Counted from the stretch's first letter, positions 44,800-57,907 are shown. The stretch: 64,000 nt of DNA from Siphonodentalium dalli (GCA_032622095.1 CP136062.1:142308351-142372350), one strand, 5' to 3'. Numbers and translations: made by a program. Notes: generated by a model not told the origin, from the sequence alone.

Positions 44800-47700
44800 A
44801 GCAGAGTGTTTCCCATGCCTCAACCTGTAACTCTCAAATTGATAGGGTAGTCTCTTTGATGTCTCAGAAATGACACCTCATTACTGCTCTAAGTCCCATG
44901 ACATAAAGAAAAGACATGATGTAGCAGCAATTACTGCCCTGGGTCCCAGCACTCAAAGAAAGGACATGATGTAAGACCAATGATTCCCCATATCTACGAC
45001 AGAAAATAGATTGGTATCATGCCTCACTGAGATGGTTGTCAATATTACTGACATTCATTCATGCTTCACTGATGTAAGTCCAGTCAAAACACAAGAAATA
45101 TGGCCTAACCGAGACAAAATTTATACAGAATTAAAATTATGTTCATGGTGTGCGGGGACCTTTTTCACACCACAAACTGCCACATATTAAAAATCCTCTG
45201 CGAGATCTGTATGCAAAATATGAAAACTGACATTGTTTCTCGCATTACCCATGTGAGTTTTCAGTGGATTTTTTTCAGGGGAAGGTGTAAAAAAACACAC
45301 CCACATTATGTATTCTTGGAATATGGGGCCATTTCATATATCAAAATGATGGGAATGAATTGCTAATTGCATCGTGATAGGGCATAAAGCTGACATCATT
45401 TTGCTATAGAGGTCACATGGGTCAAAATATCAGAATGGGAAATGAACTGATCGCATTCGATAGTATGGTCGTGGTACGCAAAATGATGGGTTAACCAAGT
45501 AGAAATTTTTGGTGTTAAAAGACGCAGGATAGTCTTCAGTATAACATATCTAAAATCGCTTTGGGTAGACTTTATAATCCAAGATGGTGTCAAACAAAAT
45601 TGTCTATATAAATGTATATATATATCAGTTCTCCAAATTAGTCATTATATGATAATTACATTGTGGCATAGGAATTATGTAGTTATACCAGTTCGTGTGA
45701 AATTAGAGCATGGGAGTGAATAGAGTGACAAGGACAGAACGTAATAGAATCACGGCCATAAAATGGCTGTGGAAAATGGCTGCAACTCCAACCCACGACA
45801 AAAGCAACATATTATATAACCACCTAGGAGTAAAATTATGTATATATATACATGTATATATATTATGTATTGGCAATAAACAAGTCTCTTGTTAAATATC
45901 CTTAAAAGTACATCATTAAAACAGATCCATCAGAAGGATTTATTATATACATATATATATACACATGTATTACTAGTGTAATATTATTTATCATTCCATG
46001 TGTGGTTTTTTTTTGGGGGGGGGGGGGGCATGTAAATTGTTATGCATTTCTGAATAAATAGAATAGAAAACCTTGGGAATATCGAACCTTCAACTCTACC
46101 AACCAGTAGGGGGCGGGGGTGGTGGTTGTGACATCCTCATTATTCAGCATTTCCAGTAGATTATAGGAGATGGGGCAGAAAAGCATCAAGCAACTGAAGA
46201 GTTAAAATCACATTCCATTTGCTTGAACCTTGTGATCTGAGACACCCTAAGGTATGAAATGTGATCATGACTTTGAAAATTTGATTTAAAATTGGAATTA
46301 ATAATGCCCCGTTCCGTGTGACATGGAACCGATAGGTCATGTTACTATTTGTCTTTCGAGTGTCAGAAAAAAACTGAGCACTGAGAATAGAATTTACTCA
46401 ACTCTATTGAAAAATGATGGGTTTACGTGACTCAGCTGCGGCAATTAAGATTCCGGGGTGAGATAAAATTCTCAAGGAATTACTGCAACTCTAATCAATT
46501 AAGGGTCACTGACGGGAGTCGTTTCCAGAGCAGAATTGTGGCTCAAAATGACAAACTGCTGTGAGAAGAACGCATCAGTATCTTGCAGTGGGAATATCAA
46601 TTTGCCATCAAATACGACAAGTTAGCCAACAGAAATCTGTCATAGTGATGATCCAATATCTGCTTTCAAAGAAATTTAATTTCTTCCCGTAAGAAGCTAA
46701 GTTGATTGATGCATAACTTGCAGCCGATTGCAGCGGTGGGGACGATCATCTATCAGACGTTGCAGTAATTATGCTTGTTTAAGGTGACTGATAAATGACA
46801 ATCTATGATCCCCTGGGTGTGACATTCAGTGACCCTCACAGTGCGACGTTCAAAATCCTGGTGTATCAAGTTCATCTCTGTTGCTTTTCTGCACTACATG
46901 ATATTTATAGAACCCCCTGGGGTTTGTTAACATGGATTATTATCCTTAAATTCCATTAAGTTATCCCCCATATTTTTTCTGGGGGTTATTGAGTCCCCAT
47001 TCCCACTGACAATCCAGACCAATCTTCATTGATATATAGCCTATAATTATGCTCCAGATCTGTGGAGGAGCTCTCGGGAATATAGCCAAGGACAATGTCT
47101 GTCTGCTTCAACACATCAGGTTCAACTTGAGTGTGGCTAATGCAATTTGATTTTCATTGTTTGCTGATAAACCAACAGTTCACGTTATGGGTTGCCAAAT
47201 CAGGCAATGGCAGATTTTTTTCTCGAAAATAGCCAAAGTAAATTGCATTTTATACCCATTATTTTACCAACAATCAGCTCTTTGAATACCAAGTTATCAC
47301 TAAAACCCTTACAGTGGTTTTTCAATTTGGCCAGTTTCTGAAAATTGGCCAAACAAAATCAGAAATGGCCAGAATTTCTTAGCCAAAAAAATTGTTTGGT
47401 CAGAAAATGATCTCAGTGTTCCTGATAAAGAGACCCTCGAGCCGTAGTACATACATGTAACTTGACCCACACAAGTGAAGAGAGATAACTGTATTTACTC
47501 TCGCTGGAATATTTCGCATAGTATTGATTATATTAGCCAGCATTGTGAATATGAAGAATACACATTCCAATCAAAGAAAATTAAATCTGGTTGGGGTTAC
47601 AAGTCAGAAATAATAGGGTTGGTCTTATATTTTATCTGCAATATTGAGAGCAGCATAATTTTGATTGCCTTGATATAAATTTTAATAAACACAATGGTTT

Positions 47701-47871
47701 CAAAGAAAAATCTACCCATTGAAACATTAAGGGCATTGCTAGGGCGTGACAAAATACGCCCTTTAGCCATTTTGAATTGTACTACTGCAAAATAATATAA
47801 TACGTTGAGCTTACAAAGAACATCTGATATACCCCTAATTTCAATGCCAAAATGCAGTCTAAATTCTAAGT
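44800..47871. other. ~3 kb non-coding stretch, no gene seen
   Basis: Contains a two-unit ~65-bp repeat at 44890-44990 (agtcccatgacataaagaaa and gtcccagcactcaaagaaa), a poly-G of 14 at 46015-46028, and aaaatggctg words at 45760-45785. No exon recognised. Confidence 0.45.
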
Positions 47872-48130
47872 TGAAAAATGGTCATAACTCATGTGAAAAT
47901 AATTGGGACAGAACCTATATTTTTGAACTTGGCCTGTAGTTTCAGCTGGGAAACACACATACCAGCTTTGGCTGAGATAAAATAATCCCAAAAAATTGAC
48001 AAGAAAATGACAGAATATGGGCTTGGACAAAAGATGTGTCCCAGGATATACGATTCTATGTAAAAAAAAGGGCAATAACTCCGCAAAAATGAGTCCGACT
48101 GAACTCAAATTCATAGGAGGGCAGGTTTGC
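47872..48130 (+). repeat. gacgg-group dispersed repeat fragment
   Basis: aaaatggtcataactcatg, gaacttggcctgtagttt and gggcaataactccgcaaaaa match the same group as 42535 and 59278. No gacgg tail here. Confidence 0.55.
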
Positions 48131-48708
48131 ATTACTATAGTCCTCCGACGGAATGTTGAGGGACAATTAGGAATCACTATATATGGAAGTTGTAAACCAC
48201 ACTCGCTGACCTCCAAACCTCCAAGAAAAACCATTATTATAAGACTTTTACAGCAAATATAATGAAATCATGATTGGCATTGTTATGAGAATTGATTGGT
48301 TATAAAGTAAATTTGGATAGCTAAATAGACTTTTGGTGAAATTCAGTTGTTGTTGCTGGATTATATGGGGACCATCAAATCGGATTATGTACATGTATCT
48401 TTAAAGACTATATAATATTATATGCATTATCATATTGATACACAAGACTTGCACGTTATCAAACTTAATTGAGCATAAAAAATCCTGATTTCAAATTTCC
48501 AAACAGATGCAACATGAATAAAGGATCTTTGTGTTTAACTGAATCCTTAAACATAAGATTCTTGGTTGTTCTGTTCTTGATAATCCACAAGTTGTAGTTG
48601 TGGTGATAGTTTTTATCGCTTCAGACAGTCTTTTTTATCTGGAGCATATATGAGTATAATAAATAATTATGTTCTAACTCGTTTGAAGCTCGACCGAACA
48701 TAAAAGTA
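48131..48708. other. No gene seen
   Basis: AT-rich; short frames only. Confidence 0.4.
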
Positions 48709-48808
48709 CAGTAATGCCCTAAATAATCGATTCCTTAACCGTAGCAGAATTATCGGTAATTTTTCATGATTTAGTCGGAAATATGGCTTGTTGCCATTCA
48801 TCGGAAAG
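48709..48808 (+). repeat. Half copy of the palindromic MITE
   Basis: Left arm only, from cagtaatgccctaaataatc to atcggaaag, stopping at the palindrome centre. TA at 48707-48708. Confidence 0.8.
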
Positions 48809-49018
48809 TCAGAGAGCAATCTGTCGTAAAAAAAAATTTGGTTGGAATGGCAGATCTGGGGTTAAACAGAATAATGGCAAAAAAGGGTCCATTGAGCACA
48901 GTATGTTACTGGTACAGCGTAACCCTTTGATTTAAAAGCGCCAAAACTACAACGTAATGTTTGGTGTGAAGTCAAATAGTGACGTTATATACAGTGTAAT
49001 ACACAAAAATGAAAATGT

Positions 49019-49235
49019 CGGTAACATCAAAGAATGCCAGACTGCTGAGTATGGATATTTTGTGCATTTCCGTGGATGAAACTACTCATGCTGAGATATC
49101 CCGTGATATTGTATTACATAAAAGAATGTCGAAGTGCTGAGTAGGGCAATTTTTGTGCACGGGATGTCCGTGGATGAAACTATACTCATGTTCGGAGAAC
49201 CCGTGCTATCTATCGTATTACATAATTTGATAAAA
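49019..49235 (+). repeat. Two-unit tandem duplication, ~105-bp period
   Basis: Units share aaagaatg(c/t)c, tccgtggatgaaact, actcatg and gtattacata. No coding role seen. Confidence 0.65.
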
Positions 49236-49543
49236 GAATGCTGAACATGCATCGAGGATAAATGCAAAACATATTCCCAATATGGAGATAAAGTAAAAGA
49301 ACAGTCAATAACAGTTTTGTTATCCCACCTGGAGCCCCCGGCACAAACAATGATGCACATGTTCACATTTCCCAGGCAAAACTCAATTATATTTCATAAC
49401 ACGTTGGCTAAAACTCTGTTCCATAGCAGTGGTCCTAACTATAGTTAGCAGTGGTCCTAACTATAGTTGTTGGACTAATGCAGACTATTGAACAAGCTGC
49501 ACATTCTGAGTTTGAACGATTTCGCAACCATTCATATTATGCT

Positions 49544-50040
49544 AAATGGGAATAAAATAAAGTAACACCATTTAAGACTCATTTGAGTTTTTAAAAAACA
49601 CGAGCTTTCGGCTATCTAGTAGCCTTTATAAAGTATGAAGTGAACAAATAGTGAAAAGTCGTTGACGTTGAAAGTGTCCCTCACGATGACGTGCATAACA
49701 AGAGTGACGGAAAGCGTCTACGTCGCGGCTGCTCCCGAGTGCCGAATTCCCCGGAAATTATGCAGTACAGCGTAATGTGAGAGAAAACCATAGTCCCAGT
49801 TTAACCCTTTCCGGATGGTATCCATATAGGTTATCAATTTCAACTCTACTGTTTTCCTTGCTCTCAGTCGTTTCAATCCTGCTCTGAGAACTCTGACCTC
49901 GAGGTCTTCCTCTGAACGACTTTTCACTATTTGTTCACTTCATACATGTACTTGATAAAGGCTACTAGATAGCCGAAAGCTCGTGTTTTTAAAAAACTCA
50001 AATGAGTCTTAAATGGTGTTACTTTATTTTATTCCCATTT
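49544..50040 (-). mobile_element. Penelope-like fragment between inverted arms
   Basis: Arms 49544-49663 and 49916-50040 are ~120-bp inverted copies (aaatgggaataaaataaagt ... gtgaaaagtcgtt). Between them, minus strand 49927-49718 encodes RSEEDLEVRVLRAGLKRLRA, then LITYMDTIRKGLNWDYGF and LSHY. The ending '-T-x-x-x-GLN-' resembles the C-terminal tail of GIY-YIG endonucleases in Penelope-like retroelements, which can have inverted terminal repeats. Reverse transcriptase is absent, and the assignment is tentative. Confidence 0.45.
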
Positions 50041-50733
50041 ATTATTGACACAGACTCATACGGCATATACTTCAATAATGTCATATTATGCTGTTATAGA
50101 TATATATAGATAATTCCTGTAGTATGACGTTTTACAATTGACAGAATATATACTTTTGGTTTCATTTTTATGGAAACTACCTGTTGAAATTCTCAGAAGG
50201 TCAATGCATAGACGCTTTTTAGTGTTTAATTATACCTGTCAGAATCTTATAAATTTGTAAACACTATAACTTGTACCGTATACAGCTTGTTCATTTATTT
50301 AGTCTTCAATCAGCCTGTGGTCTCACATACGTAATTTCATGATTATGAATGTTCTGGGTACCATGAACAGAAATACTGCACCCACGGAAATGATCAACTT
50401 GCGGAATATATGTAGCTTTGGATTGCTTTGTGAGCATCTCAGGTGCAAGGAAATGACTACTTTTCAGTGACAAATACTAAAATTTTCTCCCGACAGAACA
50501 AACCATGGGCGCCCAGTCGTGTTATGTGTTTTCCCAATACGGACTCATTTATTTTCCACTGGTGGAATTCTGTGAAGGAGATTCCTGCATATATTTTTTA
50601 TGTAACCTTAGTGGATGCTAGCTTCTTGATATGCCACTGCATCCACCTGTAATTTTGCTTCTCCTGTTTCTGCGACTCTCCTGTTTGTTTCGTTCCAGGG
50701 TCTGTCAGACTCAACTCAGCCTTGAAATTTTAT
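50041..50733. other. No clear gene; LINE 3' flank in the last ~100 bp
   Basis: AT-rich spacer. About 50640-50733 may be the 3' untranslated part of the LINE that follows on the minus strand. Confidence 0.4.
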
Positions 50734-51167
50734 TTAATCTCTTGGTCCGAACAGCAGGAATCCAGTTTGTTTTTGAATGTGTTCATATCGTCTGCATAGA
50801 CTACTTTTTCGGTTATTTAATTCCATGGCTCCACCACCCTAAGACTGAATGAGTATTTTCTCACTTCCCTGTTTGCTTCTTCCAGAGAAAGTTTGTAATT
50901 ATGCTATCTGGTTCTGAGTTTGGTGCTTCTTTTCAGTACAGTAATGGCCTAAATAATCGACTCCTTAACCACAGCAGAATTATGGGTAACTTTTCAGGAT
51001 TTAGTCGGAAATATGGCTAGTTGCCATTCATCATAAAGCTCTCACCGAGTCGATTATTTAGAGCATTACTGTATGTGTTAGATATCATGATTCATTCTTT
51101 CATGTCTCATCTTCTTCTTCTGCAGTGTTGGAATTTTGAGCTTCTTTAATTTTTCTTCTTACAGTAA
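50734..51167 (-). pseudogene. LINE reverse transcriptase C-terminal remnant
   Basis: On the minus strand 51167-51075 gives EEKLKKLKIPTLQKKKMRHE, and 50933-50734 gives LSLEEANREVRKYSFSLRVV, EPWN, EKVVYADDMNTFKNKLD. These match the end of non-LTR (CR1/Jockey-like) polymerases, where ERL..L..PTL..RR.RGD is followed by R..FS.R...WN.LP..VV....FK..LD. Stops are present. A MITE (50939-51071) splits the two parts. Confidence 0.75.
50939..51071. repeat. Palindromic Tc1/mariner-type MITE inserted in a LINE
   Basis: Left arm complete, right arm reduced to cgattatttagagcattactg; TA at 50937-50938 and 51072-51073. It interrupts the LINE remnant between the RGD-like and WN boxes. Confidence 0.88.
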
Positions 51168-51399
51168 AGTAGCGTTCACAGGAGTCGTTGCGTATGTTGC
51201 GTTGAAATTGGATCACAGACAATAACACCAATGCGTTCAGGGGGCTGCAATGAGTCAGTTACATGTACATTCTGTCCGTTAATGCCCACAACTGAAAGCT
51301 TCTATTTTCAACGCGTGCATCATGACATGTCTTGTTTTCAATCAATAAAAGATGGGTCCCATCTGTATGACATCGCCTTTTGACATTATGACATCAAAT

Positions 51400-53080
51400 C
51401 CACATTACGGAACATAAATGACATGATTAACACTCTTTATCTTGACCTTATTGGGACAAAGAACGCTCTTTATCTGTGTGCAGTCACATATCGAACAAAA
51501 TGATGTGAACGCTCTTTATGTTTCACCGAATGACAAGTACACTCTTTATAGTGTATTTCGATCGGCCCTGCAGGTATTAAAATGTGGGATGGGTCCGGAT
51601 TTCGCCCGGTGTCGCTTATGACGTTGATGTCATATCCGCATGGGCAAAATGGTTTCCCCAGGAAACTACTTGCCGGATTGCACTGAAATTTGGCATGGGC
51701 TCTCCGGGTAAAATGAGCTTTGTCTGGACTCCACCCGAAGTCATGTTTTGATGTCATATCTGCAAGGGCAAAATGGTTTCTTGAGAACTACTTGGCGGAT
51801 CCCACTGAAATTTGATATGAGCGTGTATTTTGGTCCTCCGGGTAACATAGGTTGTGTCTCGACAACGCCGTTAATTTCTACCTTATCAGAACAATGTACC
51901 GTAACAATAAACACTCTTTAATATTCCCTCCGGGTAACATAGGTTGTGTCTCGACAACGCCTTTAATTTCTACCTTATCAGAACAATGTACCGTAACAAT
52001 AAACACTCTTTAATATTCCCGTGCAATGTCAGGTACATCCCCAAATCTAATCTATAAATGCAAATGTGTGTCTCTATGTATGTTCCTTATAGCGGCAGTC
52101 GGGATCCCGTCTCTGACGTCGCCTTTTGATGTTAAGACATCATATGGCCAGATCACACTGAAATTTGGTATGGGCATATATTTCGGCTCTCGGGGTAACA
52201 TGAGCTTGGTCCAGACTCCACCGACACATGTATACATTTTGAAGTTATGACATCATATCCGCATGGGCAAAATGGTTTCTCTTGTATTTTGGCTGCCGCC
52301 CTCTGGGTAACGTGGACTGGGTCCCGATTCCCTAACGTTGCATATTGACGTTATGACATCAGATCCGCACGGGCATTACGGTTCTCAGGAACTGCTGGGC
52401 GGGTCTCACTGAAATTTGGTGTGACTATGTATTTCGGCCCTTCGGGTAACATGGTCTAGGTCTCAACTCTGCCCAATATCACCTTTATTTTCTACCTTAT
52501 CAGAACAAAGTACCATAACAATAACAACTACTTAATATTCTCATGCAACACCAGGTAGATCCGTGCTCTCTACATGTATGTATGTTCGTTATACATGTAG
52601 CTGTCCTCATTTCTGCAATGAAATTTGGCACGGTTATGTATTTCGGCACTCCGTGTAACATGGTCTAGGTCTCTTCTCCGTCCGACATCGCCTTTTGACG
52701 TTATGACGTAATATCAGCATGGGCAAAAAGATTTCTCACTGCCATGGAATTAATGGCAGGATCTTACTGAAATTTGGAATAGGAGCTTATTTCTCGGCTC
52801 GCCGGGTAACGTGGGATGGGGTCCGGACTCCACCCGACATCAAATTTTGACATTATGTTGTCATATCCGCATGGGCAAAACAGTTTCTCTGGAAACACTG
52901 TCCTGACTGCATTGAAATTTGGAATGGTCGTGTATTGCCTCTGGGTAACATGTACTGGGTAATGATTCCCTAACATCACGTTGTGACGTTATGACATCAT
53001 ATTCGCATGGGCATCGTGGTTCTCAGAAACTACTGGGCGGATCTCACTGAAATTTGGTGTGGTCATGTATTTACTACTAG
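51400..53080 (+). repeat. Tandem array of diverged ~120-150-bp units
   Basis: Recurring words gcatgggcaaaatggtttc (51639, 51761, 52260, 52720, 52869), ctgaaatttgg, tccgggtaacat and cgccttttgacgttatgac mark at least seven units. The left part (51430-51560) has four (g/a)cgctctttat or cactctttat words. An exact-looking ~95-bp duplication lies at about 51835-51930 and 51930-52022. No genes. Confidence 0.75.
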
Positions 53081-54274
53081 TTCAAGAATGACAACTCCAT
53101 TTACAGTCAATTGAATTCTGGTGGAGTGGGTGATTGAAAATACAGTGGAGCGGATGGCATGATGTCAGGACATTAGAAACCTCATGAGAGTGAAGCTGTA
53201 AAAAATTTAGAATTTCGTTGACAACTGATTATCTGGCTGTCAGATGTTTTACTCCAAGTGCTGAAATCAATTAGTCCTTGAAGCCTCTCTAACAGAATTA
53301 GCAGATTAGCTCCTCATTGCATGCAGTCAATTAACACTAACTATAATGATTCAATAGCTTCACGAATACCCTGGGTGTCAGCTTTTATTAAACATGATCC
53401 AGCTGATTTATAATTATTGTGTTGCAGTCCTTCCCACAAGGAAAACGCAACAAGAGCACTTATTTGCTCTCACAATTCAGAAGACTGGCGTAATTAAGCC
53501 CGTAATATAATTGTAAGTTGGGTTTTTGTCAAACCAAATATCATTGTGGGATAGACCTATGTCCAGATACACTTTCACATGCTCATAATTTAATTGAGAT
53601 GGGAAAGGTTCTAAATATTCCTTCAAATAGTTCAATATTGAATCAACGATTGCAGTGACCATGAACATTTTGACAAGCGGGACAAATGGAAATTTTAGCA
53701 CCATGAATTAAAAAATGCGAGTGCATATCGCTCCTGTCTCTGGGAACAAGCCTAAAAATAATTTTTCTTTGACTGTCTGACATTTTGTCAGGCACCAAAC
53801 AGATATGGTCTGACATTTCAAAATGAGGCCTGACATGTCTTTTTTTATCACACGAAATAATACCAAGTAAAACTAATAATGATGTATTATCCCCCCATTT
53901 ATGTTCCTCTTCTCGATTGTCACTTTTTTACTATAAATAATGCAAATCTGCCCACCCTGGCCACAACATCAAACATGCTTGCCAATTTTATGCACAATTC
54001 TAAGGTTATAGAAATCTCCAAATACTCTGATCCCAGCGCTGTTACTAGTACCATGTAAGGACGGGCAGGCCTATCATTATGAACATATGACTGTATGGAA
54101 CGCAGGACAGTAGTATGTTATAATTCAACTGGGAGGAAACACTTGTTCCATACATTTTCCAATTCCAATATTTTGTAGACATCCAAGTTCTAATAATCAT
54201 ACATCTGAAAAACCCAGATTTTGCCAAAACAAATAATTAAAAACTACTGTCCAATAGAATAAATTTCATTTAAA
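53081..54274. other. ~1.2 kb, no gene seen
   Basis: Contains tgtctgacatttt/aaatgtcagac-type words at 53770-53840. No recognised exon. Confidence 0.4.
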
Positions 54275-54770
54275 GGATTTATTCGGTCTAGAAACTACCA
54301 AGTGCAATCAGAAAGCCCTCCCTGTTGTGACTAAAATGACCCAATTCCCATTCCGATCGCATAATAAATAAGCTGAAAAATTAATAAATAATACCATAAC
54401 CGATATTCAGAGATTTCCATGACTAAACTACGAATGATGTAGTTGTGGGCGAACAAATTAAAAACACAGATTCGGAGCCGGAGTTTATATTGTGCCAACT
54501 ATGATTACGTAATCATAGTCAGCCGATACTAAAATGCGGAATCTGTGTGCGCGCGCGGTGTATGTATAGATTGCATGGCTATGCGATGAGTTCTTTCAGT
54601 AAATCAAGATAGCGTGGTTCACTTTGGAAGTCATTATCGTATAGCAGACCATATATAAAGTTATAGTAGCGCATCTGATAGTCGTTTTGCAGCAATTGGT
54701 GACATGCCGTCGCGTGGTTTGTTGAATCAATGTTACTATAGTGCTAAATTTGATAGTCATTCAGCGACTT
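54275..54770 (+). repeat. Dispersed repeat, copy 2 (first copy 21388-21735)
   Basis: Same order of shared blocks as 21388-21735 plus about 100 extra bases before tggtttgttgaatc. The gcgcgcgcggtg patch at 54548-54560 is the most CpG-rich spot. Confidence 0.6.
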
Positions 54771-54881
54771 TTCATCATGCAGTGTCAACGGGCGAAATTG
54801 TTTACACTATAAAATGGACCAAAAGTGGGTGGTAATGGCAACAGACGATCGCATCAACGATCTCATAAGAAGCTCCTAAAT

Positions 54882-56240
54882 CAGGGGGGGCCGAATTTTT
54901 TTTACGAGACGTGAGGTAGGGGGAGGTGGGTGGGTACCTGAGGCCGGAAACAGTTTTTGACCACTTTTTTTTGCATTTTTTTTTCATTGACATATTTTCA
55001 ACTGTTTTATACATATTTGTTTATATGTTGTGGCTTGTTGCAATATGAGAAGCACTAATACATTCAATATTGATATAATTACCCCCATAAGTTGATATAA
55101 AATGGAAAAATAGTGAATATTGTGGGGGTGGGTCCCAAAATTTTCATTGATTTATTTTGCGTGCAAATTTTTTTTATTGTGTCTGTTTCAGCTTGCTTGG
55201 CAGTTTTTATATTGAAAATTGTCTAGTTCACGGTGTAGTTCAATAAAAAAATACTTCAGATAGCTCTAGGGTAGGGTGAACTTAATACAGCCTGACAATA
55301 TCCGCTAACAACTCATGACAGAATATTACAATAATTCTTATACTTCATGACAGTCTCTTTACTCATACAGTTAGCTGATGCATGAGTGTAATGTATGAAA
55401 TAATGTATCAGAATATTAATGTATAGTTAATAATATATAGTAGACACAGGTAGACATATAATAGTAAATCAAGAGTACAGCTGGTATACGGTACTGTAAA
55501 CAGAAGACCAAATTGGAGTTATCTTCCCTACACCAACACAATGACGTTACGCTTACTGTGACCTCGTCTCCACGGTCACGTCACTAAAGTGCACATCCGT
55601 GTATATGGATTTCGCACTAAATTGACCATCCACGTTCAAACTCAAAGGGTTGAACATTATTTTAGGCCTAGCCAATCCTAAGTCGTAATGCGAGGTCGGG
55701 TCGGTGGTCATGCAGGCATACATAAAAGCTAATTCGTACACTGGTTCATATGCACATTTTCCTTTTTGGTATTACTATAGGCTCTAGGTTGATGTCTGAA
55801 AAAAAGTTAAATTTAATTTTGTGTAATTGTTTATTCTATTATAGGCCCTAACACTGGCCCTAGTTATTTTTTGTAGTCATTCCAGGGGATTCAACATATT
55901 TTTCATCTACTCACACAGATGAATAGGCTGGGTAATAAATTTACCAATATAATCACATCATATTCTACCTTTGTTCGATTGCTTAGAGTTCAATTTTGCA
56001 CATGTTTGTAACAGGAAGTCAGCTGAGGAAGTAACATTTAATTTGGTCTTTCAAAGAATGGACCAATATAGAGCGGTTGGTCGTTACAGAGGGGACCAAT
56101 ATAAAGTTTTGGGGTTTTGGGGGGTGGGTGTCTAAAATTTTATGAAAAAAAAATGCAAGAAAGGGTGGGTGGGTGTAAAAAAAATGGCAATGTAAAAAAA
56201 ACACCCCCACGTCTCGCAACTTTTTTACGGCCCCCCCCTG
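54882..56240. mobile_element. hAT-like non-autonomous element, 1,359 bp
   Basis: Ends caggggggg-ccg and its inverse cggcccccccctg; subterminal cgagacgtg repeats in inverted orientation on both sides. A perfect 7-bp direct repeat CCTAAAT flanks it (54875-54881, 56241-56247); with one terminal base shifted, an 8-bp duplication with one mismatch is possible, as in hAT. The interior has no transposase. Confidence 0.82.
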
Positions 56241-57339
56241 CCTAAATGTTATAAAAACACTGAGCGGAACTATCTATCAGGTGTTTCATTTGTTGTTCTT
56301 TGTAAGTTATTTCCAAATTTTCAATTATTCATATATTAGAATGCCACCATGCCACATACAGATCACAATTATTAAGTACCTCCAAAAAGACAACACAGTG
56401 CGTAATTTAGAACGCTCTTTATTGTCTACCGCTTTTGGGAGGAGGAAGCATGGACGCTCTTTATATTTAAATGTCACAATACCACATACAAAATCACCCA
56501 TGACATATCGAAATAGAGCACGTTCATAATTGAGAACGCTCGTTATTGTCTATACGGCGACGACAACATGGACACTCTTTATTAGAGGCAATCATTGGAT
56601 TTTTTCTAGGCTAACAATTAAAACAAAATCCTCTCTAGAAAGTCAATATCTGCCATCAAAACGTAAAATAAAACGAAAAAAAATGAACAAACACAAACTG
56701 AAAAACAATGCCTGGCTAGCCTTCAATTAAAAAAAAAATGTTGTTATGCCAAACTGCATGCCTAATTAATAATTATTGTAGTTTTGACAGTCTGTTGTGT
56801 TTGCGAGTGAAATATTTTGTTTACGCACTTATCGATCTTGACTGGAAGGATTTTAACAAGCGGTTCACAGTCGTGCACTTCTCCACACAAAATGTATCGT
56901 GTGAAGAAACAGACAGGAACATTATTATGACGAATATAAGCCATCATGATACATGTACTAGTATAATAACCACCACCTTTTTAATCACACCCCATTTGTG
57001 TTTAATTGTACTCCTATAGCGCACAACGGGATGACACTAGTGTGTAAACTAGCTTCCGAAATTGGTACCATACAATGAAGAAGAAGCTATATGGCCCAAC
57101 TTGTATTCTTTCAGAAACAGTTCATTTAGTTTCGCACGAAATTCGGCTCGCTCATTGCATTTCTGCATAAATTAATCTCATTTCACACAACTTTTATCGC
57201 CTCAAAGTGCATTTTAGCCATCATTATTCGTTATATAATCTAACATTCTAGCAAATCCAGTTCATAATTCAGCACATTCAAACAGTTTTATTCAGTGATC
57301 GCTATTTATTGTATAGGCCTAGGTAATTAACCGGCGACT
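56241..57339. repeat. Non-coding; 'cgctctttat' units at 56400-56590
   Basis: gaacgctctttattgtcta occurs at about 56411 and a close variant at 56534; ggacgctctttat and ggacactctttat also occur. These match words in 51430-51560. The rest shows no gene. Confidence 0.5.
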
Positions 57340-57560
57340 GCAATATTTTATACGTAATTTATCAACTCGTTACGTGATTGGCGGAATTATTTCAAGCTCA
57401 ACCCACCGCTGTCACTGGTAAGCCAATACGGTAAACTTACTGCAGTGATGCAGATGATCAGTCATGTGACTGCGTTGTGGTCATGTGATCGCACTCACGT
57501 GACTTACACTTCGGATACTTCCGCGATTTTTTAAATATCATAATAAAAATACTATCTGCT
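57340..57560. promoter_or_regulatory. Possible promoter: CCAAT and TCAYGTGA motif cluster
   Basis: Within 90 bp are gattggc and gccaat (CCAAT boxes on each strand), tcatgtgac at 57462, tcatgtgat at 57481 and tcacgtgac at 57495. TCAYGTGA is the MiT/USF-type E-box. No transcription start, exon or ATG could be tied to it. Confidence 0.25.
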
Positions 57561-57907
57561 CGATTTTGAATTTTCTTGGCGAAATGGGTCTGTTAGACAT
57601 ATATAATTAGTATTATGACGACAAATGTTTCTTTTTTTTGGACAAACTAATTCCTTTAACAGCACACTATATCAATTTATTTTGTAAAATATCACATTAC
57701 CAGTGACATTTTTCTGTAAAATACGTCAATATATCAACCTGATATTATGTCAGACAGTTACAAAGCTGAGCCTGACAACATACATGTATAAAAATTCAAA
57801 TTTGGCATCTGACAATTGTCCGTGTCAGACCACTTATTTTGAGCCTTGCCTGGGAAGGACTCCGGGTGTGGGAAATAATAAACCAATAAATGAGAAACAT
57901 GCAATTA
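57561..57907. other. No gene seen
   Basis: AT-rich; holds gtcagac/tgtcaga words similar to 53770-53840. Confidence 0.35.

Noticed and set aside
57440..57470. Possible upstream ZDHHC exon ending near HHC on the minus strand
   Set aside because: The complement reads catcactgcagtaag, but the preceding residues do not fit the expected KPxRAHHC and the splice phase is off by one.
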